DNA of 64,000 nt, from positions 2,542,001 through 2,606,000 of the forward strand of contig NZ_JACCBA010000001.1 of the NCBI RefSeq assembly GCF_013409365.1. Direction: 5' to 3'. The notes under the pieces were generated by a model that did not search any database, was not told where the DNA came from, and saw only the letters and a program-made list of their open reading frames with translations. Origin of the DNA: Actinomadura luteofluorescens (GTDB taxonomy: Bacteria > Actinomycetota > Actinomycetes > Streptosporangiales > Streptosporangiaceae). The first letter of the stretch is position 1, and the number at the start of each line of letters is the position of its first letter. Shown here in pieces: positions 23,935-31,871 of the stretch. Both the position numbers and the translations under genes were made by a program.

Positions 23935-25566
23935 CTACCCCATGTGCGGGTACCGGTAGTCGGTCGGCGGGACGAACGTCTCCTTGATGGAGCGCGGGGA
24001 CGTCCAGCGCAGCAGGTTGAACACCGAGCCGGCCTTGTCGTTGGTGCCGGAGGCCCGCGCGCCGCCGAACGGCTGCTGCCCGACGACGGCGCCGGTGGGC
24101 TTGTCGTTGATGTAGAAGTTGCCCGCCGCGTACCGGAGCACCTCGGCGGTGTGCGCCGCCGCGGCCCGGTCGGTGGCGATGACCGCGCCGGTCAGGGCGT
24201 AGTCGGCGACCGACTCCATCTGGGCGAGCATCGCGTCGTACTGCTCGTCGTCGTACACGTGGACGCCGAGGACCGGCCCGAAGTACTCGGTCCGGAAGAT
24301 CTCGTTCTCGGGGTCACCGGACACGAGCACGGTCGGCCTCACGAAGTACCCGACGGAGTCGTCGCAGGTCCCGCCGGCCACGATCTCGACGTCCGGGTCG
24401 CCCTGGGCGCGCTCGATGGCGGCCTTGTTCTTGGCGAAGGCCCGCTCGTCGATGACGGCGCCCATGAAGTTGGACAGGTCGGCGACGTCGCCCATGGTGA
24501 GGCCGTCGACCTCGGCGGCCAGCTCCTCCTTGAACCCGTTCTCCCAGATGGAGCGCGGGACGTAGGCGCGGGACGCGGCGGAGCACTTCTGGCCCTGGTA
24601 CTCGAAGGCGCCGCGGACGAGCGCCGTCTTCAGCACGGCCGGGTCGGCGGACGGGTGCGCGACGACGAAGTCCTTGCCGCCCGTCTCCCCCACGACCCGC
24701 GGGTAGCTCCGGTACTTCTCGATGTTGGCGCCGACGGTCTTCCACAGGTGCTGGAACGTCGCGGTGGAGCCGGTGAAGTGGATTCCGGCGAGGTCGGGGT
24801 GCTGGAGCGCCACGTCCGACACCGCGAGCCCGTCACCGGTCACCAGGTTGATGACGCCCGGCGGGAGCCCGGCCTCCTCCAGCAGCCTCATGAGCAGGAC
24901 GGCGGAGTAGGTCTGCGTGGGCGACGGCTTCCACACCACGACGTTGCCCATCAGGGCGGGCGCGGTCGGCAGGTTCGCGGCGATCGCGGTGAAGTTGAAC
25001 GGGGTGATCGCGTAGACGAAGCCCTCCAGCGGCCGGTGGTCGGACCGGTTCCACACGCCGGGGCCGCTGATCGGCTGCTCGGCGAGGATCCGCCGGGCGA
25101 AGTGCACGTTGAAGCGCCAGAAGTCGACCAGCTCGCAGGGGCTGTCGATCTCCGCCTGCTGGACGGTCTTGGACTGCCCGAGCATCGTCGCGGCCAGCAG
25201 CGTCTCCCGCCACGGCCCGGCGAGCAGGTCGGCGGCCCGCAGGAAGATCGCGGCGCGGTCGTCGAAGGCCATCGACCGCCACGCGGGCGCGGCCTCCAGC
25301 GCCGCGGCGACGGCGTCGCGCGCGTCCTGCTCGGTGGCGGTGCCGAACGTGCCGAGGACCGACGCGTGCCGGTGCGGCTGGACGACGGCGACCTTGGCGC
25401 CCGCCCCGAGCCGCCGCTCGCCGCCGATCGTCATGGGCAGGTCGATCGGGGTCTCGGCGGTCAGCTCGGCGAGCTTGGCCTCCAGCCGGGCCCGCTCGGC
25501 GCTGCCGGGCGCATAGCCGCGCACCGGCTCGTTCGCCGGCGTCGGAACGTTGGTGACGGCGTCCAT
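23935..25566 (-). CDS. pruA: L-glutamate gamma-semialdehyde dehydrogenase (P5C dehydrogenase)
   Basis: This 543-residue aldehyde dehydrogenase oxidises glutamate semialdehyde to glutamate with NAD+, the second step of proline catabolism. The catalytic Cys is in YQGQKCSAASR, the general-base Glu follows VVGETGGKDF, and the family markers ITPFNFTAIA, VWKPS and IHFTGS are intact. Its length matches the monofunctional long P5C dehydrogenase family (about 540). It starts 9 nt after the proline dehydrogenase stop, so the two are one operon. Confidence 0.96.
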   Translation of the reverse strand: MDAVTNVPTPANEPVRGYAPGSAERARLEAKLAELTAETPIDLPMTIGGERRLGAGAKVAVVQPHRHASVLGTFGTATEQDARDAVAAALEAAPAWRSMAFDDRAAIFLRAADLLAGPWRETLLAATMLGQSKTVQQAEIDSPCELVDFWRFNVHFARRILAEQPISGPGVWNRSDHRPLEGFVYAITPFNFTAIAANLPTAPALMGNVVVWKPSPTQTYSAVLLMRLLEEAGLPPGVINLVTGDGLAVSDVALQHPDLAGIHFTGSTATFQHLWKTVGANIEKYRSYPRVVGETGGKDFVVAHPSADPAVLKTALVRGAFEYQGQKCSAASRAYVPRSIWENGFKEELAAEVDGLTMGDVADLSNFMGAVIDERAFAKNKAAIERAQGDPDVEIVAGGTCDDSVGYFVRPTVLVSGDPENEIFRTEYFGPVLGVHVYDDEQYDAMLAQMESVADYALTGAVIATDRAAAAHTAEVLRYAAGNFYINDKPTGAVVGQQPFGGARASGTNDKAGSVFNLLRWTSPRSIKETFVPPTDYRYPHMG

Positions 25567-25575
25567 GGAAACTCC

Positions 25576-26484
25576 TTAGCGGGAGACGAACGAACGGAGG
25601 AAGAAGGTGAGGTTGGCGGGCCGCTCGGCGAGCCGCCGCATGAAGTAGCCGTACCAGTCGGCCCCGTAGGGGACGTAGACGCGCATCCGGTGGGCCTGCG
25701 CGAGCCGCCGCTGCTCGGCGGCCCGGATCCCGTAGAGCATCTGGAACTCGTAGGAGGCGGGCGACCGCTCGGCGGCCAGGGACAGCGCGATCTCGATGAT
25801 CCGCGGGTCGTGGCTGGCGACCATCGGGTACCCGTCGCCCGTCATGAGCCGCCGCAGCGCCCGGACGTACGCGCGGTCCACCTCGTGCCTGCTCTGGAAC
25901 GCGACCGACGCGGGCTCGGCGTACGCGCCCTTGACCAGCCGCACGCGCGACCCCTCGCCCACGAGGTCCCGCAGGTCGCCCTCGGTGCGCCGCAGCATCG
26001 CCTGGACGGCGACCCCGACCCAGGGGAAGTCGACCCGCAGCTTCCCGAGGACCTCCAGCGTGGAGTCCACGGTCGTGTGGTCCTCCATGTCGAGGGTGAC
26101 GGTCATGCCGACCCGTCCCGCCGCGGAGCAGATCTCCCGCGCGTGGTCGAGCGCGAGGTCGCCGGGCAGCGCCTGCCCGAGCGCGGACAGCTTCACCGAC
26201 GCGTCGGAGCCCCCGGCGAGCCCCCGCTCCTCGAACGCCTCGAACAGCCGCAGGTAGGCGTCCCGGGTCGCCCGCGCCTGGGCGGGTTCGCGGGTGTCCT
26301 CCCCCAGATGGTCGAGGGTGACCTCCAGCCCGCCGCCCCGCAGTTCGCCGGTGGCCTCGAGCGCGGCGTCGAGATCGTCACCGGCGACGAACCGGTCGAC
26401 GACGCCCCTGGTCAGCGGCACGGAGGTGAGGACATCGCGCATCCGTCCGCTGCGCGCGGCGGCGAGGAGAAGCGGGCTGAGCAT
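25576..26484 (-). CDS. Proline dehydrogenase
   Basis: This 302-residue FAD enzyme is a monofunctional proline dehydrogenase (PutB/PRODH type) oxidising proline to P5C. Markers along the beta/alpha barrel are SVKLSALG, VTLDMEDHTTVD, GVAVQAMLRRTE, RLVKGAYAEP, VASHD, EFQMLYGIR, and the C-terminal YVPYGADWYGYFMRRLAERPAN, which carries substrate-binding Tyr and Arg residues. ATG 26484 has GGAGG about 7 nt upstream. It is the first gene of the operon with pruA and is divergent from the PucR-type regulator. Confidence 0.96.
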   Translation of the reverse strand: MLSPLLLAAARSGRMRDVLTSVPLTRGVVDRFVAGDDLDAALEATGELRGGGLEVTLDHLGEDTREPAQARATRDAYLRLFEAFEERGLAGGSDASVKLSALGQALPGDLALDHAREICSAAGRVGMTVTLDMEDHTTVDSTLEVLGKLRVDFPWVGVAVQAMLRRTEGDLRDLVGEGSRVRLVKGAYAEPASVAFQSRHEVDRAYVRALRRLMTGDGYPMVASHDPRIIEIALSLAAERSPASYEFQMLYGIRAAEQRRLAQAHRMRVYVPYGADWYGYFMRRLAERPANLTFFLRSFVSR

Positions 26485-26601
26485 GGAACCCTCCAACGTC
26501 AAGGAACACCTCGCACGTTAGGAGCACCGCCCCGCACCCCCTATAGTCAAACGCCACTTTCAGAGTGGCTCGTCCTCATACAGATGTACGAAGGAACAGG
26601 A

Positions 26602-27690
26602 ATGGCACTCGACCTCCAGGAGATCGTGGAAGAGGCGGCCGACCTCCTGGGCGCGCCCGCGACCCTGGAGGACCGCGATTTCCACCTGGTCGCCTACGCC
26701 GCGCACGGCGACACGATCGACCCCGTCCGGATGGACTCGATCCTGCACCGCCGCGCCACCGAGGCCGTCCGCGCCCGCTTCGAGCGCCACGGCATCGCCC
26801 GCGCGGCGGGCCCCGTCCGCATCCCGGCGGACGCCGCGCTGGGCCAGCTCGCCCGCCTGTGCCTGCCGGTCCGCTGGAACAACGTCACCTACGGCTACCT
26901 CTGGCTGCTGGACGACCGGCAGCGCATCACCGACCCCCAGGCGGCCAGGGCGATGCCCCTGTGCGAGCGCGCGGGCCTCCTCATGGCCCGCGAGGCCCGC
27001 GAGCGCGACGACCTCGGCTGGAAGGTCGCCGACCTCCTGTCCACGCACCCCGACGTCCGGACCCAGGCCGCCGACGACCTCACCGACGCGGGGGCGGTCG
27101 ACACCCCCCTCACCGTGGCGGTCCTGCGCACCCCGAGCCCCGAGCCCCTGAACCCGTGGCTGCTCCCCCACTCCGTCCTGGCGACGGTGTGGCAGCGCGA
27201 CCACGTCCTGCTCCTCCCCGTGGCCAGCGCCCCGGCCGCCCTGGCCCGCGCACGCCGCCTGCTGGAAGAACGCAACGCCCCCGTCCAGACGGGCGTGTAC
27301 TCCCCCTGCCCCACCTTGGACGACGTCCACGAAGGCTGGCTTCGAGCCCGCGTGGCGGCCCGCACCGCCGCCCCGGGCGAGACCCGCGACTGGACGTCCC
27401 TGGGCGTCCTGCGCCTACTCCGCACGGCAGGCGACGAGGCCCTGGCCCAGACGACCCAAACCCCGGGAACCGAACGCCTCCTGGAACACAAGGACCTCGC
27501 CGCGACGGCCCGCACCTACCTGGACCTGGCAGGCAACGTCCAGGAGACCGCGAAGACCCTGAACATCCACCGCCAGACCCTCTACCACCGCCTGCGCCGC
27601 ATAGAGGAGCTGACGTCCCTCACCCTCACCGACGGCCAGGACCGCCTGACCCTGCACCTGGCCCTGACACTCGCCGGCCACCTCACCTGA
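26602..27690 (+). CDS. PucR/CdaR-type transcriptional regulator of proline operon
   Basis: This 362-residue protein ends in an HTH_30 (PucR C-terminal) domain: YLDLAGNVQETAKTLNIHR then QTLYHRLRRIEELT and the helix LTDGQDRLTLHLAL. The N-terminal part (about 1-200) is a sensory region that resembles no catalytic family. The ATG at 26602 has AAGGA about 8 nt upstream. Placement divergent from proline dehydrogenase (117-nt gap) matches known actinobacterial proline-responsive PucR regulators, so activation of the put genes by proline is the expected role. Its last 300 nt shift toward C/A-rich codons. The stop overlaps the convergent ligase gene by 8 nt. Confidence 0.9.
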   Translation: MALDLQEIVEEAADLLGAPATLEDRDFHLVAYAAHGDTIDPVRMDSILHRRATEAVRARFERHGIARAAGPVRIPADAALGQLARLCLPVRWNNVTYGYLWLLDDRQRITDPQAARAMPLCERAGLLMAREARERDDLGWKVADLLSTHPDVRTQAADDLTDAGAVDTPLTVAVLRTPSPEPLNPWLLPHSVLATVWQRDHVLLLPVASAPAALARARRLLEERNAPVQTGVYSPCPTLDDVHEGWLRARVAARTAAPGETRDWTSLGVLRLLRTAGDEALAQTTQTPGTERLLEHKDLAATARTYLDLAGNVQETAKTLNIHRQTLYHRLRRIEELTSLTLTDGQDRLTLHLALTLAGHLT

Positions 27691-29254
27691 CGGCGAGGCC
27701 GGCGTGCCGCTCCCGCAGATCCCGCTTGAGGATCTTGCCGCTGGGGTTCTTGGGCAGCGCGTCCGCGAGAACGACGTACTTGGGGCGCTTGTAGGGGGCG
27801 AGCCGCTCGCGAGCGTGGGCATGGATGTCGTCCACGGTCAGCGCGGCACCGGGCTTCGGCACGACCACCGCGGTGACGGCTTCGATCCAGTGCGGGTGGC
27901 TGATCCCGAAGACGGCGACCTCGGCCACCCCGTCCATCTCGTAGACGGCCTCCTCGACCTCGCGGCTGGCGACGTTCTCGCCCCCGGTCTTGATCATGTC
28001 CTTCTTGCGGTCGACCACCGACAGGTAGCCGTCCTCGGTCATGATCCCGAGGTCGCCGGAGTGGAACCACCCGTCCCGGAAGGCCTCGGCGGTCTTCTCC
28101 TCGTCGCGGTAGTACCCGAGCGCGGCGTGGGGGCTGCGGTGGACGATCTCGCCGACCTCTCCCGCCTTCACCGGCTCGCCTTCGTCGTCGACGAGCATGG
28201 TCTCCACGTTGATGGCCGCGCGTCCGGCGCTGCCGGCCCGGTCGAGCTGCTCGTGCGGCTTGAGGATGGTGGCGAGCGGAGCCATCTCCGTCTGCCCGTA
28301 GAAGTTCCACAGCCGCACGTCGGGCAGGCGCCGCATCAGCTCCCGGAGCACCTCGACGGGCATGGGCGACGCCCCGTAGTAGCCCTTGCGCAGGCTCGAC
28401 AGGTCGCGCCGGTCGAAGTCGGGGTGGCGCAGCAGCGAGATCCAGACGGTCGGCGGGCAGAAGAGCTTGGTGACCTTCTCCCGCTCGATGGTCTCCAGCA
28501 GCGCCGCCGGGTCGGGCCCCGGCAGGATGATGCTGGTGGCGCCCAGGTAGACGTCGACGGAGAAGAAGCAGTCGAGCTGCGCGCAGTGGTACATCGGCAG
28601 CGTGTGCGCCTCGACGTCGTCGGCGCCCATCTCGCCGTCGATCACGCAGCTCACGTACTGGCTGACGAGGGACCGGCTGGTCAGCACCACTCCCTTGGGC
28701 CGCGACTCGGTCCCCGAGGTGTACATGATCCGCAGCGGGTCGTCGTCCTCGACCTGGACGTCCGGCGCCGTGGAGGGCCCGTCGCGCCACCAGGCGTCGA
28801 CGTCCTCCCACCCGTCGCCCGGCGCGGCGCCCGACAGCGGGATCCATCCGCGCACCCCGTCCTGGACGCCGGCCGCGTCGAGCGCCTTCTGCGCGGTCGC
28901 GGCGAGCGCGTCCTCCGCGATGATCCCGGACGCCCCCGAATGCCCGAGGATGTAGGCGATCTCCTCGGCGTTCAGCATGAAGTTCACGGGGACGAGCACC
29001 ACGCCGAGCCTGGCCGTGGCGAACACGGTGACGGCGTACTGCCAGCAGTTGTGGCTGAGCAGCGCGAGCCGGTCCCCCTTGCCGAGCCCCCGCGCCGCCA
29101 GCGCGTGCGCGGCCCGGTTCACCGCGGCGTCGAACTCCGCGTACGTGACCCGCAGCTCCCCGCTGACGACGGCCAGCTTCCGAGGATCCCGCCGCGCCGT
29201 CCGATGCAGCAGATCCCCCACCGAGTGCCGACGAGCCCGATCAACGACCGACAC
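27683..29254 (-). CDS. Acyl-CoA synthetase (ANL superfamily)
   Basis: This 523-residue enzyme has the phosphate loop YTSGTESRPKGVV (with ES in place of TG), YGQTEMAP, SGDLGIM and DRKKDMIKTGGEN, and the catalytic lysine motif LPKNPSGKILKRDLR near the end. It should activate a medium or long fatty acid, or another carboxylate, to the acyl-CoA through an acyl-adenylate. The start at GTG 29254 has GGAGG 9 nt upstream; a further open stretch to 29311 lacks an RBS. It lies convergent to the PucR regulator. The substrate is not evident from sequence. Confidence 0.9.
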   Translation of the reverse strand: MSVVDRARRHSVGDLLHRTARRDPRKLAVVSGELRVTYAEFDAAVNRAAHALAARGLGKGDRLALLSHNCWQYAVTVFATARLGVVLVPVNFMLNAEEIAYILGHSGASGIIAEDALAATAQKALDAAGVQDGVRGWIPLSGAAPGDGWEDVDAWWRDGPSTAPDVQVEDDDPLRIMYTSGTESRPKGVVLTSRSLVSQYVSCVIDGEMGADDVEAHTLPMYHCAQLDCFFSVDVYLGATSIILPGPDPAALLETIEREKVTKLFCPPTVWISLLRHPDFDRRDLSSLRKGYYGASPMPVEVLRELMRRLPDVRLWNFYGQTEMAPLATILKPHEQLDRAGSAGRAAINVETMLVDDEGEPVKAGEVGEIVHRSPHAALGYYRDEEKTAEAFRDGWFHSGDLGIMTEDGYLSVVDRKKDMIKTGGENVASREVEEAVYEMDGVAEVAVFGISHPHWIEAVTAVVVPKPGAALTVDDIHAHARERLAPYKRPKYVVLADALPKNPSGKILKRDLRERHAGLAVR

Positions 29255-29492
29255 CAGCAGCCACCTCCCCCACAAGGCCCCCGAAAGCCGCAAAGCGGCA
29301 GGTAAGGGCAAGGAGGCCGATCATAATCACACCCCCCAAATCTTCCACCACCCCCGGATAGGGGGAGGCCCAAGGAGGGGGTTCGAAGGGCGAAGCCCGA
29401 GGGGGTCTAGGGGCGAAGCCCCAGGGGCGGGCGGGTGGGGGATGGCGGAGGCACAGGGGGCTCCGGGGGATCGTCCCCCGGGCGAAATGCGA

Positions 29493-29535
29493 AGGGTCCC
29501 CCTGGAAAGCCGCGAGCGGCGACCAGGAGGACCCT
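29493..29535 (-). terminator. Terminator of initiator tRNA copy 2
   Basis: Arms AGGGTCCTCCTGG and CCAGGGGGACCCT (29523-29535 and 29493-29505) form the same hairpin as the copy-1 terminator; the inner loop is GCCGCTCGCGGC-like instead of GCCGCTTTGCGGC. Confidence 0.75.
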
Positions 29536-29543
29536 AGGACCAG

Positions 29544-29617
29544 TAGCGGGGGCAGGATTTGAACCTGCGACCTCTGGGTTATGAGCCCAGCGAGCTACCG
29601 AACTGCTCCACCCCGCG
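29544..29617 (-). tRNA. Initiator tRNA-fMet(CAT), copy 2
   Basis: Identical in sequence to the gene at 20719-20792: 74 nt, anticodon CAT, three G-C pairs closing the anticodon stem, C1 opposite T72 mismatch, CCA not encoded. Confidence 0.95.
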
Positions 29618-29667
29618 GTGATGTCTTAAGTCTATGGCATCGGAGGGAGTGGTTCGTACGGGCGGCG

Positions 29668-30717
29668 TCAGCGGGTGCAGGCGGGGACGGTGCCTTTGCC
29701 GCTTGTGAGGGCGTTGAGGGATTGGACGGCGTCGTGGAGGGTGTCGGCGCGGACGAGGCGGAGGCCGTCGGGGCGGGAGCCGGCGGCGTCGGCGCAGTTG
29801 TCCTTGGGGGTGAGGAAGACGGTGGCGCCGGCCCTGCGGGCGGCGATCATCTTCTGCTGGATGCCGCCGATGGGGCCGACCTTGCCGTCGGGGGTGATGG
29901 TGCCGGTGCCGGCGATGAACTTGCCCTGGGTGAGGGGGCCGGGGGTGAGTTTGTCGACGATGGCGAGGGAGAACATGAGGCCGGCGGAGGGGCCGCCGAT
30001 GTCGCCGATGCTGATGTCGATCTTGAAGGGGAACTTGTACTGGTCGGACAGGACGATGCCGACGACGGCGCGTTTGCCGCTGGGGTCGGCGACGGTCTTG
30101 AGGGTGGCCTTGGCCTTCTTGCCGTCGCGGGTGTAGTCGAGGGTGACGGGGGCGCCGATGGGGCGTTTGGCCATGGTGCCGGTGACCTGGGAGACGCTGG
30201 TGACGGCGGCGCCGTCGAGGGCGTTGATCTCGTCGCCGGGTTCGAGGACGCCGTCGGCGGGGCGGCCCTTCTGGACGCCGTCGACGACGACGCGGGTGGT
30301 GACGGGGACGCCGAGTTCGTGGAGGGCGGCGGCTTCGGCGTTCTGCTGGGAGTCCTGCATCGCCCGGGTGTTCTCCTGGTCGACCTGCTTGGGCGACTCG
30401 TTCTTCGGGAAGATCGTCTCTTCGGGGACGATGGCGGTGTCGCCGGCGATCCAGCCGCGCAGGGCGGTGAACAGGTCGATGCGTCCGCCGGGGCCGCCGC
30501 GGTAGGTGACGGTGGTGAAGTTGAGGTGGCCCTGGTCGGGGTAGGTCTGGCGGCCTTCGATCCTGATGAGGGGCTGGCCTTTGTCGTTCGTGCCGAGGGT
30601 GTTGCTCGTGGGGCCGGGCATCAGGGCGACGTAGGGGACGCGCATGACGGAGCCGATGACGGCGAGCACGAGGACGAGCACGCTCGCGAGGGTGAGCGTG
30701 GCGGCACGACGAGACAT
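29668..30717 (-). CDS. YlbL-type membrane-anchored PDZ/Lon-like serine protease
   Basis: This 349-residue protein has an N-terminal membrane anchor (TLASVLVLVLAVIGSV), a PDZ domain around 125-215 (PADGVLEPGDEINALDG) and a C-terminal Lon-type proteolytic domain with the Ser/Lys dyad: Ser244 in GGPSAGL and Lys289 in GGIQQKM. It should be a membrane-tethered extracytoplasmic Lon-like protease (Rv3194c/YlbL family). It sits next to PPA1309 and UPF0182 genes, a neighbourhood conserved in actinobacteria. Confidence 0.94.
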   Translation of the reverse strand: MSRRAATLTLASVLVLVLAVIGSVMRVPYVALMPGPTSNTLGTNDKGQPLIRIEGRQTYPDQGHLNFTTVTYRGGPGGRIDLFTALRGWIAGDTAIVPEETIFPKNESPKQVDQENTRAMQDSQQNAEAAALHELGVPVTTRVVVDGVQKGRPADGVLEPGDEINALDGAAVTSVSQVTGTMAKRPIGAPVTLDYTRDGKKAKATLKTVADPSGKRAVVGIVLSDQYKFPFKIDISIGDIGGPSAGLMFSLAIVDKLTPGPLTQGKFIAGTGTITPDGKVGPIGGIQQKMIAARRAGATVFLTPKDNCADAAGSRPDGLRLVRADTLHDAVQSLNALTSGKGTVPACTR

Positions 30718-30744
30718 GCCGGAAACTCTATGCGGTTCGCGCCC

Positions 30745-31188
30745 TCAGCAGGCTCCGACCCACTCGTCTCCCCCGTCGGCGAAGGTCTGGTGCTTCCAGA
30801 TGGGGACGTGGGCCTTGAGGTCGTCGATGAGGCGGCGGCAGGCGGCGAAGGCTTCTTCGCGGTGGGGGCAGGACGCGGCGACGACGACGGCGATGTCGCC
30901 GATGCGGAGGTCTCCGACACGGTGGAGGGCGGCGAGGCCGAGGACTGGGTAGTCGGCGGCGACCTTCTCCATGACGGCGCGGAGTTCGCGTTCGGCGGTG
31001 GGGTGGGCGCTGTAGGAGAGCGCGGTGACGGCGCGGGCGTGGTCGGTGTCGCGGACGGTGCCGGCGAAGACGGCGGTGCCGCCGGCGCCGGGGGCGCCGA
31101 CGGCGGCGTACACCTCGTCGATGGACAGGGGCGTGTCGCGGACGCCGATCAGCCGGATGGCGTCCCCGCCGGTAGCGCTTTGGCTCAC
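30745..31188 (-). CDS. moaE: Molybdopterin synthase catalytic subunit
   Basis: This 147-residue protein is MoaE, which forms molybdopterin by adding two sulphurs to cyclic pyranopterin monophosphate with MoaD. Markers are GGTAVFAGTVRD, EELRAVMEK-like ERELRAVMEK, HRVGDLRIGDIAVVV and the active-site loop VPIWKHQ with its lysine. It lies in a same-strand run with the PPA1309 gene and YlbL (gaps 33 and 27 nt), so it may be cotranscribed. moaD and other molybdopterin genes are not in the window. Confidence 0.94.
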   Translation of the reverse strand: MSQSATGGDAIRLIGVRDTPLSIDEVYAAVGAPGAGGTAVFAGTVRDTDHARAVTALSYSAHPTAERELRAVMEKVAADYPVLGLAALHRVGDLRIGDIAVVVAASCPHREEAFAACRRLIDDLKAHVPIWKHQTFADGGDEWVGAC

Positions 31189-31221
31189 GTCCCGCAGGCT
31201 ACCTCCCGGCCGCGGCCGGCT

Positions 31222-31752
31222 TCACGCGGGTGCGCCGGGCTCGTCGGGTTCGAGGGTGGCGGCGAGGGCCTCGGCGAGGGCGGGGACGAGGTCGGGCCCG
31301 GTGAGGAGCTCGTCGTCGGTGTCGTGGCGGCGGAGCCGGAGGGCGGAGTGGCGGGCGCCGCCGCGCAGCACGCCGACGATCATGCGCACGTCCTCGCGCC
31401 GGGGGTGGGAGGCGGCGAACTCGGCGGCCTGGGCCTCGTCCTCGGGGATCTCCTCCTCGACCTCGGGGGGCAGGACGATCCGTTCCAGGACGAGGGCGCA
31501 GCCTTCGACGGTGTCGGGCCAGGCGATGGTCGCGAGGGCGTCCTCGACGCCGGCCTGGTCGGGCAGGGCGGGCTGTTCGAGGGCGGCCAGGGTGTCGGCG
31601 CCCTCCTGCAGGCCGAGCTGCTCGGCGAGCTCGGGTTCGGCGCGGCGCAGTTCGGAGCTGCGGACGAGGGCGTAGATGCGCGGCGCGCTGTCCCAGCCCT
31701 CCTGGGCCGAGTGACGTTCGAGGTCCAGCACGACTTCTTCCAGAAGACTCAC
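31222..31752 (-). CDS. PPA1309 family protein
   Basis: This 176-residue acidic cytosolic protein matches the actinobacterial PPA1309 family: RIYALVRSSELRRAEPELAEQL near the start, IAWPDTVEGCALVLERI and EEEIPEDEAQAAEFAASHP in the middle. Function is unknown; the family is conserved next to UPF0182 proteins. It begins the PPA1309-moaE-ylbL run and is divergent from the UPF0182 gene across 119 nt. Confidence 0.88.
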   Translation of the reverse strand: MSLLEEVVLDLERHSAQEGWDSAPRIYALVRSSELRRAEPELAEQLGLQEGADTLAALEQPALPDQAGVEDALATIAWPDTVEGCALVLERIVLPPEVEEEIPEDEAQAAEFAASHPRREDVRMIVGVLRGGARHSALRLRRHDTDDELLTGPDLVPALAEALAATLEPDEPGAPA

Positions 31753-31871
31753 AGGCCCATCTTTCCCCCATTCAGCACGGGGAAGTGCGGGAACCCCCGT
31801 CCCAGTCGGTAAGTTGCATCTACAGCACCGCCGGGCGGCCGGTGGGAGAGATCCTCGATCGGAGGGGCCAC

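Larger units (their letters stand above)
29369..29640. repeat. Direct repeat copy 2: GC-rich flank, terminator and initiator tRNA
   Basis: This is the second copy of the block at 20545-20813, about 8.8 kb away and in the same orientation. The stretch from the ligase start to the YlbL gene (29255-29667, about 410 nt) holds only this block, including the tRNA and its terminator. Confidence 0.85.

Noticed and set aside
23026..26600. Plus-strand open frame continuous with the PucR gene
   Set aside because: Upstream of 26602 it is antisense to the proline operon and carbonic anhydrase. The PucR start is set by the RBS at 26590-26594.
26485..26601. Riboswitch search in put/PucR gap
   Set aside because: The gap is short and shows no conserved structure or ligand-type motif; regulation is more simply by PucR.
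20545..29640. Integrated element bounded by tRNA att sites
   Set aside because: The repeats include a whole tRNA plus both flanks, not a short 3' core; there is no integrase, and the genes inside are ordinary metabolic ones.
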